This document shows positions 50,483-61,200 of a stretch of DNA of 62,021 bases, in pieces. The position numbers and the translations under genes are program-made. A model generated the notes under the pieces. The model was not told where the DNA came from and made no database searches. It was given only the letters and a program-made list of their open reading frames with translations. Origin of the DNA: a virus; the IMG/VR virus record IMGVR_UViG_3300042306_001197, positions 1 through 62,021 of that record. One strand, given 5' to 3'. The stretch's first letter is position 1. Every line of letters starts with the position of its first letter.

Positions 50483-53400
50483 ATGGAAAGAAAATACAGA
50501 AAGAAGTCAAACTTAGTAAACAGTACAGGATATACTCCAGGGTATGCTTCAGAAAATAACGCTATGAATATTATTCCTAGCAATATGATAACTATGGAAA
50601 ATACTCCGTATCCGGTATATGGGCAACCATTGGATGAATTAGGTAATCCAATTGCTGAACCTACTTACATGGAGCCTGGAGAAAATTATAATTATGGAGA
50701 CGAGGCTTCTTATGTAGCAGAGGTTCCAGCATACAAAGATGGAGGAAAAAAGCAAGATTGGATAAGTGCTAAGATATCAATGTTGATGGGAGAGGGTAAG
50801 CCTCAAAAACAAGCTATAGCTATTGCCTACTCAATGTGGAACCAGAAACACGAAAACGGTGGATACCAAATGCCACAATATCAAAATGCAGGAACCTTTA
50901 GTTTTAATCAACCAAAAAATGCATTTAGCCAACCTATTGACTTTAGTAAAGGCTTAGGGCTAGATACAAAGATAGACCCAAAAGATTATGGGTTTGGTGC
51001 AGATAGTCAGCTATCTAATAACGCACTTACAGCTGGCGAAGATTGGAAAAAAAATAATCCTTTACCACAAGGAGTTTTTGCCAGCAACATATCAGATGAC
51101 GCTACAAATTCAACTAGCACTCAATCAAGTGAAGGCTCTGGCATGGGGAGTAAAGGTATACACCAATTTTACAACCCTTATGGAGACATAGGAATGGGAG
51201 ATGCTTTGTATTTTGGTGGCCAAGAGTTTGCTAAGGGTAATAACTGGAAAGGTGCTGCAGGAGTAGGCCTTGGATTGCTAAAAGGGACTAAAGACTTTTT
51301 GGCAGGTATGGGTAACCAAAAAAGACAAGATACCATAATGAAAAGCTATAATGAAAACCAGAGAAAAAACATGACTGGTGAAAATAGAGCTCTAGCAATG
51401 AAAATGGGTGGATATTATCAAGATGGTGGAAATAAGGATAAATCTAACTATGAAGAAGAAGTAAACAAAGAAATAGATAGAAATTACCCAGAAGATACAC
51501 AAACTTGGTATGACCAAAATCCTCCAGGATTTAACTTACCTTTAGACGAAGCTCCAGCATCTTCTGAGACAACACAAAAAGAAGTTTGGCAGGTCTGGGA
51601 AGAAAAGACAGGAAAGCCTTGGAGCGAAGCTAAAAAGCTAGGGTACACAGATGGTACAGCAAAAGACAACTTAAAGTTACTCTCTGAACTAAATGACCCT
51701 AGATTTAAAGCTAGTAATCTAAGAGGCTCAGCATTAAAAACAACTACTAAAAAGAAGCAAGAAGCTGACAGCAAAGTAAAGAAAGAGATAGAAAAAGCTA
51801 AGAAAACACTTAACTACTCAGAGTACATGAAAAAGCTCCCTAAGTCAAACAGACCAAAAGGAGAAATAAAAGAAGCAGACGAATACAATATTATTTCTAG
51901 AACAGGGGAAATATTAGCAAACCCTTTACAAGCCCTAGGGGAATACGCAAAATACGGAGAGTTACCTGCATCAGGTTTTTCTAAAAATGATAAAAATGCC
52001 TATGACCAAGTTTTAGGGATAATTAACCCAGCTTATTGGGCAAATGCAGCAGGGAATGCATTAGATTTTGCAACAGAGGGTGAATATATGAGAGCCGGAA
52101 GAGAGGCACTGGACGTATTACCAGCACTAAGAACAGCAAAACTTGCTAAATTTTTACCTGTAGGTAGAGGAGCATCTGTTGGTAGTGAAGTAGCAACAGT
52201 AGGGAATAGAGCAGCTTCAGTAGCAGCACCTAGGATGACAACAGCCGTAGGACAAGCACGTAGAGCAGCACCATTAAGAAATTATTTTGAACCAGCATTG
52301 CCAGCAGGAAGAGGTGCAAATCAACTAGGACAAGGAGCTTTAAGATTACCTCAAGGTGCACCTAGATTAGGACAAGGGCCTCAGCAGTACGGACAGCTTA
52401 GTTTTGGATTTAAGCAAGGAGGGTATTACCAAGAAGGTGGAGAACAAATGGGTGGAGAGATGCCAATGCCTCAAGAAGAATCAGCAGGACAAGAAGCTCA
52501 AGTAATGCAACAAGTAGCACAAATGTTACAGCAAGGTGCTAATCCACAAGAAGTATTACAACAGCTAGTTCAAGCAGGAATACCGGAAGAACAAGCTTCA
52601 CAAATGATACAGATGGTTATGCAGGGATCTCAGGAAACACCCCAATTAAAAAAAGGGGGAGAGATGATTAAACGTGCTGACGGAAGTTATTCTAAAAGAG
52701 GGCTTTGGGATAACATCAGAGCTAATGCCGGATCTGGTAAAAAGCCAACTAAGCAAATGCTAGAGCAAGAAGCTAAGATAAAAGCTAACAAAAAAGAAAT
52801 GGGCGGTTATATGTATGCCGAAGGGGGTACAAATAATGAAGGTTTTAAATCTTTGCCTGGGTATGTGCAATCTAAGATACTCTCTAATATGCAAGAAGGA
52901 GGGGAACAAAATGACAATTCTATAGAAGTCATAATGGACCAAGTAGAAGATATGTTAGACCAAGGAGCTGATCCACAAGAAGTTCTTCAAATGTTAGTAT
53001 CTTCAGGAATGTCAGAAGATCAAGCCATACAGATAATAGAAGCTGTTATGCAAGACTCTGAACAAGTTCCTCAAATGAGAGATGGGGGTATTCCAGAAAG
53101 ATATAAAAATATGGGATTCAACAAAGTTGGTGCCAAGAAGAAATCAAGTCGACCAGGAAAAAAATGGATGGTCTTAGCTAAAAAAGGAGACCAGTATAAA
53201 GTAGTACACGGTGGGGATAATAAGATGAAAGATTTTTCTCAACATGGTTCGGAAGATAGAAAAGAGAACTTCTGGAACAGAATGGGAGGCAGAAATTCAG
53301 CTAAAGCTAATGACCCATTTAGTCCACTATATTGGCACAAAAGATTCGGAACATGGCAAGAAGGTGGAGAGATGATGGAAGAGGAAGATGAAATGGTAGA

Positions 53401-53704
53401 AGGAGAAAATCCACAACAAGAACAAATTGAAGACCAAGTAGAGCAAGCTTTACAACAAGGAGCTGATCCACAGGAAATCTTACAACAACTTGTACAGATG
53501 GGAATGCCAGAAGAAGAGGCAATACAAATGATACAAGAGATATTACAAGAGTTGCAAGGTGGGGAAGAGCCAGAAGAGGAAGAGTCTATGCAACAACCTG
53601 AAATGAAAAATGGCGGAAGCTATTTAGAAGCGATGAAAGGTAAGACAATAAAAAACTATACGTACAATAAAAATACAGGGAACTATGATGTCGAATTCGA
53701 ATAA
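50483..53704 (+). CDS. Large ejection/cargo protein with GG motifs and helical repeats
   Basis: A 1073-residue, Gln/Glu/Gly-rich, mostly disordered or helical protein. Three copies of a helical repeat (~50 residues) contain QG-A-(D/N)-PQE-(V/I)-LQ near 670, 825 and 990, followed by 'gmpeeeA.qmIq.vmQ'. Short xGG motifs (KDGGKK, NGGYQM, QDGGNK, QEGGEQ, AEGGTN, RDGGIP, QEGGEM, KNGGSY) recur throughout. Near the start is WISAKISMLMGEGKPQKQAIAIAYSMW, and a basic W-rich segment is near 890-910. The features fit crAss-like cargo proteins packed in the capsid/tail and ejected with DNA. The 20-bp overlap with the next gene implies coupling. Confidence 0.75.
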   Translation: MERKYRKKSNLVNSTGYTPGYASENNAMNIIPSNMITMENTPYPVYGQPLDELGNPIAEPTYMEPGENYNYGDEASYVAEVPAYKDGGKKQDWISAKISMLMGEGKPQKQAIAIAYSMWNQKHENGGYQMPQYQNAGTFSFNQPKNAFSQPIDFSKGLGLDTKIDPKDYGFGADSQLSNNALTAGEDWKKNNPLPQGVFASNISDDATNSTSTQSSEGSGMGSKGIHQFYNPYGDIGMGDALYFGGQEFAKGNNWKGAAGVGLGLLKGTKDFLAGMGNQKRQDTIMKSYNENQRKNMTGENRALAMKMGGYYQDGGNKDKSNYEEEVNKEIDRNYPEDTQTWYDQNPPGFNLPLDEAPASSETTQKEVWQVWEEKTGKPWSEAKKLGYTDGTAKDNLKLLSELNDPRFKASNLRGSALKTTTKKKQEADSKVKKEIEKAKKTLNYSEYMKKLPKSNRPKGEIKEADEYNIISRTGEILANPLQALGEYAKYGELPASGFSKNDKNAYDQVLGIINPAYWANAAGNALDFATEGEYMRAGREALDVLPALRTAKLAKFLPVGRGASVGSEVATVGNRAASVAAPRMTTAVGQARRAAPLRNYFEPALPAGRGANQLGQGALRLPQGAPRLGQGPQQYGQLSFGFKQGGYYQEGGEQMGGEMPMPQEESAGQEAQVMQQVAQMLQQGANPQEVLQQLVQAGIPEEQASQMIQMVMQGSQETPQLKKGGEMIKRADGSYSKRGLWDNIRANAGSGKKPTKQMLEQEAKIKANKKEMGGYMYAEGGTNNEGFKSLPGYVQSKILSNMQEGGEQNDNSIEVIMDQVEDMLDQGADPQEVLQMLVSSGMSEDQAIQIIEAVMQDSEQVPQMRDGGIPERYKNMGFNKVGAKKKSSRPGKKWMVLAKKGDQYKVVHGGDNKMKDFSQHGSEDRKENFWNRMGGRNSAKANDPFSPLYWHKRFGTWQEGGEMMEEEDEMVEGENPQQEQIEDQVEQALQQGADPQEILQQLVQMGMPEEEAIQMIQEILQELQGGEEPEEEESMQQPEMKNGGSYLEAMKGKTIKNYTYNKNTGNYDVEFE

Positions 53705-55562
53705 AATATCAATACCAAAAGAGGTTTTTGAAAATATGTTTTTTGCAGAAGGAGGAGAAAAAAGGGATTTATTCAAGGCGGTAACTGGCGAATACCAGTT
53801 CGCCTTGGACCCAAAAAAACCAATGGTTGAACCAAATGCTGAAATAGAGGGCGGGGAATACCTTTTTGACTCTCAAGGAGTAAGAAAAGCAGAAGGAAGA
53901 TCTCACGAAAGGGGAGGTATGAAAGTCTCTCTTGAAGACGGCACCAGAATACTAAGTGACCACTTAAGGATAGGGATTAACTTGGCTAAAAGAATAAAAA
54001 ATCAATTAGACATTGCAGCTAAACCTACAGACACTTATGCAAAAGTACTAGACAGGTACAATAGAAAGTACGGCTTAGACGACTTAAATTCAAAACTAGA
54101 AAGTCTTGCTAGACAAGTAAAGGTACAAAAAACAAAAGTAAAGGATGAAGAAACTTCAAACCTAAACTTAGACTACCTTACAAAACAACTTTTTGAAACA
54201 AATCAAAAAAAGAAACCTCTTGAAAAAGAAAGAGAAGGGTTGTTTAATTTTCTTTTTGAAGCACAAGAGTCTACAAAAGAATCCCCAGAGTATTCAAATA
54301 AAATGGAGAACGGTGGAGCTATTGAACTGGCTAATAAGTATGGAATAAGTCAAGAAAGAGCAGCCGAACTGTTATTGGATTTGCCAATGTATCAAGACGC
54401 TGGGCAATACTTAAGAGGAGATATGAACTTAGATGGAGTTGTAGACGAAAAGGATAACTTATACAGAGACTATAAACAACTATATGATAAAAATAGGGAT
54501 ATTATTATAAAGTCTTCAGGAAGAACAGATTTTACAAAATCCCCTATGACTGTGAACACTTTACCTTATACTCCTAGAGAAGCTAGTTCAAACCCTATTT
54601 GGAAGGGAGCTTCTTATGACACAGCATGGATACCTTTAGTAGAAACTAGTATGTCAGACGAAGCAAAGGCTAAAAGCATAGATGAGTGGTTAACTAAGAA
54701 CAAAGACAAGTACTCACCTAATATACAAAAACAATTAGAGGGACTTACAGGTGCTGATAGAATGGCAAAGATAAAGCAGTTAGCTACCGACTATAAACCG
54801 GGACCTTTCCACAATGCACTTTTACAAGCCATGGTTGAAACTACAGAACCAACTATTGCTAAAGAGGAAGAGGTAAAAAAAGAAGAAGTTAAGCCTATAC
54901 AAGGTAAAGATAAAACTTACGGGTCCTTAAATTTACCACAAAGACTGTATATACCCCCAACACTACAAAATGCGTTAAAGGTATCAACCAGATTAAATAG
55001 AATAGAGCCAACTTTAGTCTCACCTGAGCAGCAAATTGCAGAAACAGATAGAGCTGTGCTTGCAGCACAACAAAACCTTGCAGGTATGTCAGATGCACAA
55101 AGAGCAGTTGCAAATATTGGCTTAACAGCTAATCAAAGCTCTGCTACAGGTAAAGCTATACAAGAAGCAAATAGATATAACGCACAAGCAAGAGGCCAAG
55201 CAGATATTTATAATGCAAGAGTAGGAGATACTGAGCAACTTTATGAGAACCAGAATGCTTTGAATTACGAAGGTAGAATAATGAGAGGGTTAGCTAATTA
55301 TGAAAATGATATGCAGAACTTAAGAAACTTGAGATACTCAGACCAAGTAAACAATTATAAAACTGTAGAGATGATGAATGCACAAAATGCATACAACCCA
55401 CAAGTACAGTATATGGGGACAGGCTTAGGGTATGATACAAATTACACTCCAGATTTTGGAAGAGTGCATGAAGCAGAGATATCAAGTATTGCAAATGCTG
55501 GAAAAAATAAGAAAGTGGCAAAAAAAGCTTCAGCTAAATTTGGAGGAAGATTTAAAAAATAA
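53685..55562 (+). CDS. Ejection/cargo protein with calcium-loop-like site
   Basis: The 625-residue protein begins inside the previous gene, MM-start (the second ATG could serve). The N-terminus has a basic/FAEGGEKRD motif, then VEPNAEIEGGEYLFDSQG and a SHERGGM-KVSLEDGTRILSDH. A coiled-coil Lys-rich region spans ~140-185. RGDMNLDGVVDEKDN (about 245-260) is a dockerin/EF-like D-x-N-x-D-G-x-(V)-D Ca loop. A Gln/Ala/Asn-rich C-terminal half ends in a basic KKVAKKASAKFGGRFKK tail. GG motifs as in its neighbours. It probably lies in the virion interior. Function unknown. Confidence 0.75.
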   Translation: MMSNSNKISIPKEVFENMFFAEGGEKRDLFKAVTGEYQFALDPKKPMVEPNAEIEGGEYLFDSQGVRKAEGRSHERGGMKVSLEDGTRILSDHLRIGINLAKRIKNQLDIAAKPTDTYAKVLDRYNRKYGLDDLNSKLESLARQVKVQKTKVKDEETSNLNLDYLTKQLFETNQKKKPLEKEREGLFNFLFEAQESTKESPEYSNKMENGGAIELANKYGISQERAAELLLDLPMYQDAGQYLRGDMNLDGVVDEKDNLYRDYKQLYDKNRDIIIKSSGRTDFTKSPMTVNTLPYTPREASSNPIWKGASYDTAWIPLVETSMSDEAKAKSIDEWLTKNKDKYSPNIQKQLEGLTGADRMAKIKQLATDYKPGPFHNALLQAMVETTEPTIAKEEEVKKEEVKPIQGKDKTYGSLNLPQRLYIPPTLQNALKVSTRLNRIEPTLVSPEQQIAETDRAVLAAQQNLAGMSDAQRAVANIGLTANQSSATGKAIQEANRYNAQARGQADIYNARVGDTEQLYENQNALNYEGRIMRGLANYENDMQNLRNLRYSDQVNNYKTVEMMNAQNAYNPQVQYMGTGLGYDTNYTPDFGRVHEAEISSIANAGKNKKVAKKASAKFGGRFKK

Positions 55563-55604
55563 TTTAATTAATTTGCAGAATATAAATAAAAGTTGTAATT
55601 TTGC
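55563..55604 (+). promoter_or_regulatory. Late promoter before the last ejection genes
   Basis: TTTAATTAATTTGC (55563-55576) and TAATTTTGC (55596-55604) have ends 28 bp apart. It starts one base after the previous stop and lies 16 bp before the ATG. Confidence 0.83.
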
Positions 55605-55620
55605 AGAAATTATAAAGTAA

Positions 55621-58239
55621 ATGGCAAACGCATATTCTACACCGATTAACTACGGACAAACAATACCAACCACAGATCTAGCACAGTATTTGGGGACTAT
55701 TCAGCATGGGATGCAGCAAAAATTTGATGTAAACTTGGCAAAAATAGACGAGCTTATATCTAAAGTTTCTGCGGTACCTTTGGCTAGAGATAAGGATAAG
55801 AGATATTTAGGAGAGAGATTACAAAACCTACTTTCAGTAGTAGATGCAAACTCTAAAATTGATCTTACCGACAATGTAGTTGCTAGACAAATAACAGGAC
55901 AAATTGCATCGGCTATTGATGATAATGTCAGAACTCAACTACAGAACTCTGCTAAAATAAATAGCTTTAATCAAGAGCTGTCAACAATAAAGGCAAAAAA
56001 GCCTGAACTTTACAATGCCGCAAATCACGGATATGCTTTGGAGCAAGCTGGGTTTAACTCTTATATGAATGAGGATATAGACGAATTAGGGTCTTTATCT
56101 TATAGCCCATATATAGATGTAACTCAGAGCATGCTAAAAAAAGTAAAAGACCTAAAAGATTTAAAGGGAGATGAAGTAATACAAATACCCGATCCCCTAA
56201 ATCCAGGAGGTATGAGAGAAAGAACCATAAAAGGTTTGACTAAAGAAGAGCTTTTTCAGTATATGCCAAACATACTTACATCTGAAGAACAAAATCAGTT
56301 AAAGATAAATGGATGGGCTAACTATAAAGATAACTTAGTTGGAGCAAAAGCTAAATTATCTGAGTATTCTGAAAAGAGCCTTAGAAACTATGATGATGAA
56401 ATTTCTCATCAGCAAACCATAGTAGACAACAAAGCATTATCAGAAGAAGAAAGAGCGATTGCAAAGTCAAAGATAGAGGCTACAAAAAAAGGAAAAGAAG
56501 TTTTTTCAGAAAATCTAAAATCTATAAACGTAAATAAAGCAGATTCTATAGGATACTTCTTAGAATTGAATTCTTGGAAAGACGGATTTTCAGAGTTAGC
56601 AAGTGCTAGGGTATCTGAAAAATACGTAAAAAATGATTACTACTTTGAGGTAGAAAACTTAAAAATAAAACAAGAAGAGCTTGGCATTAAAAGAGCAGAA
56701 GCCCTAGCAAAAGCAGGGGTAGACGCAAATGGAAAACCTATTGTTAACCCAAATAGTGTATCTATAGCTAAGAGAGAGGGAGCTTTACCTGAAAATCTTG
56801 ATGCTATAGGAGCTCTTAAAAAAGACTACGATGACACTTATAATAGTATTGTAAGTGAAGTAAAGGCTGCATATGATAGCGAAAGTATGCCAGAAGAAGT
56901 TAAGAAGAACTTCAAATCAACTCTTGCTAAATATGGATATTCCCCAGACGGTACTATAATAAACGAAGCTTTAGCAAAAGGTAATTCAAGAGCTTCTGCA
57001 ATGAAAGTAGCTTTTGATAGTTCAAAAATGGGTGTGTATAGACCAGATGCAGCTAAAGCTTTAAGTGGATTAGACGCAAAAAGATTAAGTATAGCAACTG
57101 ACATAGCTGTACCTAAAGGCGAAGCTATAAAAGAAACATTTATAGCAAATCCTGATTCTTATGTGAGAGGGTTTACAAATGTACTAAAGAATCTAGAAAC
57201 ACCTACAAGAGCGGCTGCAAGTCCAGGTATAGGGGGTTCAGCAACAATGACAAGTAGCGACATAAACCCAAAAGTTTTAAAAGAAGCTAAAGATTTTCTA
57301 CAAAACAATGGTGGAGCAAAGGGATTAAAACAAGCTCTATTAAAAGATCCAAGAAAGATCCAAGAGTTTAACAGGATATCTAAGGCTATAGGTGGGGCTG
57401 GTGCAAACTTAGAAAGCGACTCTAAAAAAGTAGCCAACGAAAAACTGTCAAAAAATACAGAGAAAGGAAGAACAGCCTATTTTAATACTTTCCAGATAGC
57501 TAATATTACAGATGAAAAAGCTAGAGAGATTATCATAAGCAAAATACCACAAACAGAGAGTGGTCAAATATTTGACTCTAAAAAACCTTTATCGTTTTAT
57601 AAAAACGAAGATGGAAGCGTAACAATAACTCAAAATGCAGGACTTGGTGAAAACAAAGAAGGTATTTGGGCTAAAGCAAGACCTGAGGTAAGAGTAGATA
57701 AAGAAGACGATTTATATAAAGATCTTATGAACTACGTTGATATAAATGAGTCAAATAGAGGTTTAGATGCAAGTAGGACAAAGATAAAAATAAAGCCTGA
57801 AACTACACCTAGCTTTAATAGTTCAAATAATGAAATTATTTTAAGCAAAGTGGCAGAATCTATAAAAACTTTATCTCCAGATGTTACAAGTCAGTTTGTG
57901 GCACCCCCGGCTAATTTTGTAACAAAAAAAGATACAAAGAATGTATTTTTAGCAACTTTGGCAGGTGACATACCAAAAGCAGATATAGAAGCTTTTGTTG
58001 AGAAGTTACCTAGTAAGTTAAAAGACTTTGATGTAGAGTTAAAACCTATGGATGGAGTTTGGGCAGTTAATATAGAAACTAAAAATGGTTTGCTTATAAA
58101 AGAGTACTCTACAAAATCTCAGTTTTTACAACAAGACATGGCTTATTTAGTAAACCATCACCCAGAGATAATAATAAGTAATGCTTTGTTAGTATACTTA
58201 AAAGATAACCCTGAGAAAATTAATACAATATTAAAATAA
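55621..58239 (+). CDS. Ejection/cargo protein, helical
   Basis: The 872-residue protein is rich in Lys, Ala, Glu, Asn and Ser, mostly helical. The start is YSTPINYGQTIPTTDLAQYL, followed by coiled-coil segments (KRYLGERLQNLLSVVDANSK). There is a Gly/Ala-rich hydrophobic stretch near 525-545 (AASPGIGGSATMT) and an ordered alpha/beta C-terminus. It lacks GG motifs of the kind in the preceding three genes. Its position between cargo protein and the giant gene, both with late-operon traits, suggests an ejected or inner-capsid protein. It ends 1 bp before the next ATG. Confidence 0.7.
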   Translation: MANAYSTPINYGQTIPTTDLAQYLGTIQHGMQQKFDVNLAKIDELISKVSAVPLARDKDKRYLGERLQNLLSVVDANSKIDLTDNVVARQITGQIASAIDDNVRTQLQNSAKINSFNQELSTIKAKKPELYNAANHGYALEQAGFNSYMNEDIDELGSLSYSPYIDVTQSMLKKVKDLKDLKGDEVIQIPDPLNPGGMRERTIKGLTKEELFQYMPNILTSEEQNQLKINGWANYKDNLVGAKAKLSEYSEKSLRNYDDEISHQQTIVDNKALSEEERAIAKSKIEATKKGKEVFSENLKSINVNKADSIGYFLELNSWKDGFSELASARVSEKYVKNDYYFEVENLKIKQEELGIKRAEALAKAGVDANGKPIVNPNSVSIAKREGALPENLDAIGALKKDYDDTYNSIVSEVKAAYDSESMPEEVKKNFKSTLAKYGYSPDGTIINEALAKGNSRASAMKVAFDSSKMGVYRPDAAKALSGLDAKRLSIATDIAVPKGEAIKETFIANPDSYVRGFTNVLKNLETPTRAAASPGIGGSATMTSSDINPKVLKEAKDFLQNNGGAKGLKQALLKDPRKIQEFNRISKAIGGAGANLESDSKKVANEKLSKNTEKGRTAYFNTFQIANITDEKAREIIISKIPQTESGQIFDSKKPLSFYKNEDGSVTITQNAGLGENKEGIWAKARPEVRVDKEDDLYKDLMNYVDINESNRGLDASRTKIKIKPETTPSFNSSNNEIILSKVAESIKTLSPDVTSQFVAPPANFVTKKDTKNVFLATLAGDIPKADIEAFVEKLPSKLKDFDVELKPMDGVWAVNIETKNGLLIKEYSTKSQFLQQDMAYLVNHHPEIIISNALLVYLKDNPEKINTILK

Positions 58240-58240
58240 T

Positions 58241-61200
58241 ATGGATTTTAACCCAGAGAAATTAGCCAACCAGGAAGTAGACCTATTCATTAAAAATTTG
58301 AATAAGTCTGCTAACCCAGAGATAAATACTGTAGGAGATAGTATAAGAAGTTCTTATACTAAGCCTAATCCAGCTACAATGGTTCCTGACTGGTATGATA
58401 CAGCTAGTTCTAGGCAACAAGAGAATATTTTTGGACCAACAGTAAAACCTACTTTAGAAAAAAGAAATTATAATGTAGATCAAGCTTATGCAAAGTTAAA
58501 TGACGGTACATACATAGCTAAGTACGATACTTTTAAAGAAGGTAGAGATAATGCAGAGTATTTTGCACAAACTCAAGCAACCTCAGATAAGTGGATTAAT
58601 GGACTTACTAAATTTACAGGTAAGTTAGCTACAGGGATAGTAGGAGGTACAGTAGGTACAGTGTACGGAATTACTCAAGGGATTAAAGAGGGAAGCTTTA
58701 GAGCTACCTATGACAACGATTTTCTAAACTATTTAGATGACTTAGATCAAAAATTAGACTATAAGCTACCAAACTATTACTCAAAATCTGAAAAAGAGGC
58801 TGGGTTTTTTGGTAGTTTAGGTTCAGCGAATTTTTGGGCTAAAGATGTGCTAGGTGGTGCGGCATTTACTGTATCAGCCATAGGGTCTGAAGCAATATGG
58901 GCTTGGGCAACTGGTGGTACATCTTTAGCAGCAACAGGAGCTAGACTAGGTATGAGAGCCGAAAGGCTTTTAGGAGAAGGCAGTATGGCACTAAGAGCCA
59001 TAAACAAGACAAAAGATTTAGTGCTATCTCCAGTAAGAACAGCATTCTCAAAAGCTGCAGAGGCAGAAACGTTAGTTAATAAAACTATGTCAGTAGCTTC
59101 TGCGACAAAGCTTGGGAAAGCTGGTGCTATGGCAAATACTGCAAGATTTATGTACACCTCTGCAGGATTTGAAGCAGGGGTTGAAGCTAGATCTTACATA
59201 AGAGAACAAAGAGAGTCATTTGACCAAATGTTTGAGAGCAAAAATGGAAGAGCAGCTACACCAGAAGAAAGAAAGGATTTTGAAGAGAATTTAACAAACT
59301 CAGCAAACGCTTTATATGGAGCAAATACAATAATAGTAGGTACAAGTAATCTAGCCATGATAGGCAAGATAGCGGACATAAAAAACCCTTTAACTTCTCC
59401 TACTAGATGGGTAAACTCTAAGATATTTGGTGCTGGGGTAAAATCAACAGAAGCAGGATTAGAAAAAATAGCAACAAGTAAAGCACAAAAAATTGGGCAA
59501 TACGCATGGAGCTTATCAAAAGGGCCACTTACAGAAGGGGTTTGGGAAGAAGGTATGCAATCTGTAGCAAGTAACACAGCTAAAAATTGGATTAACGCAA
59601 AGTACGACCCAAAATATACAAAAGATACACTATCATTAACAGAAGCTTTTAACGATGGATTATCCCAAACTTATGGTACCAAAGAGGGTATGAAAGAAGT
59701 TGGTATAGGTATGTTGATAGGTCTTATTACAGGTACAGGTATAGGAGTTGCTAGCGGTAAAGGTATTAACTCTGAGTTTTATAATGTAAACAAGAGAACT
59801 GAAGGGTTAGAAAGCTTATCTAAGTACTATTCCCCAAAAAAAATGGCAGAGAATTTTGCCTATGCAAATAGAGTACAGCTAGCTAATGAGTCTTATGAGT
59901 CAGCTAATGCAAAAGGAGACATAGTTGGTGGAGAACTTGCTAGAAAATCCTCTGCAATAGCTCAGTTAAACTACGCATATAACTTAGACTACTTTGATCA
60001 GACCATAAGTGATACAGAAATAGCTATAAAAAATATAGACAATCAGACTATAATGAAAGAGCACGGAGTGGACGAAAAAGGTGCCATGGCTTTGAAGGAT
60101 AGTATGATACAAGAATATAAAGATACAGCTAAAACTTTTAAAAAGTATAGAGACTTTTCCGAATATTTTGTTAGTGATAAGTTAACTAAGGAGAAAGAAT
60201 TATTAGGAGATCACAATGCAGACAGTGTTAAAGAAGCAATTGCTTACGAATTGACACTAGGAGAGAGTGCTCATAATTTTTCTGGAGACTTACTTCAAGC
60301 AATTAAGCAAAAAGTAGGAACTAGCATACTAGGCACAGATATTTCAAATGCTTTAAATATCGAAGACATTCTTTTAAAAGCAGGTAAAGAGACTAAAGTT
60401 GAGGCTACCAAAAAAGAAAAGCAAGCTAAGGCTATAGCTAGAGAAATAGAAACTTTAGATAAAGAGTACTTAAATTTAGAGGCTACCTTTAACAACACAA
60501 GGACAGACGAAGAAAAGAAAACTTTCTTGGGTACAATGGACTCTAACAGAGCCAAAAAGACTAAGTTAGAAAAAGAAAGAGAGGTTTTAACTTCTGAATA
60601 CAATGCCTTATTGAGTTCTGCAAAACTAAAAAACCCATTTGGAAAATACGGTGATGAAGTTTTCATAAGCACTAAGACATTAGAAGATAGAGTTAATAAA
60701 GTTAACAACATAAATGAGATAATAAAAGCTCATCAAACAGTTGACCCTCAAGAGGCATTACAACTAGAGAAGCTTGTAAAAGAGTATTCTAAGTCTATCT
60801 ACGCATTCCAAAGATATGCTGAATTGTCAAGACAATTGTCTGACCCTACATTGGGGCTAAGAGGTAAAAGAAATATTATCTCTGAAATTATGTCAGAAAA
60901 GTCGCCTAGCCAAGCCACAGTAGAGACATTAGAAAAACTAATGGAGGGATACGAAGAAAGATTAGGGCAAAACTTGGAAGAAATAGTATCTCAACAAGAG
61001 GATGTTGAAAAAGTTATTTCAGAGGACAAAGATAAAAAAGGAGCCACTATTGATAAGATTAACCAAGACACAAGTAATGAGTCTGTGCAAAATCTTAGAG
61101 CTAAGGAGCAAGAGGAGTTAGTAAGAGAGATACCAAATATCGAAGATTACAAAGTAGACGGTAAGGTAGACAAAAGTAAGATAACTGATCCAAAGGATAG

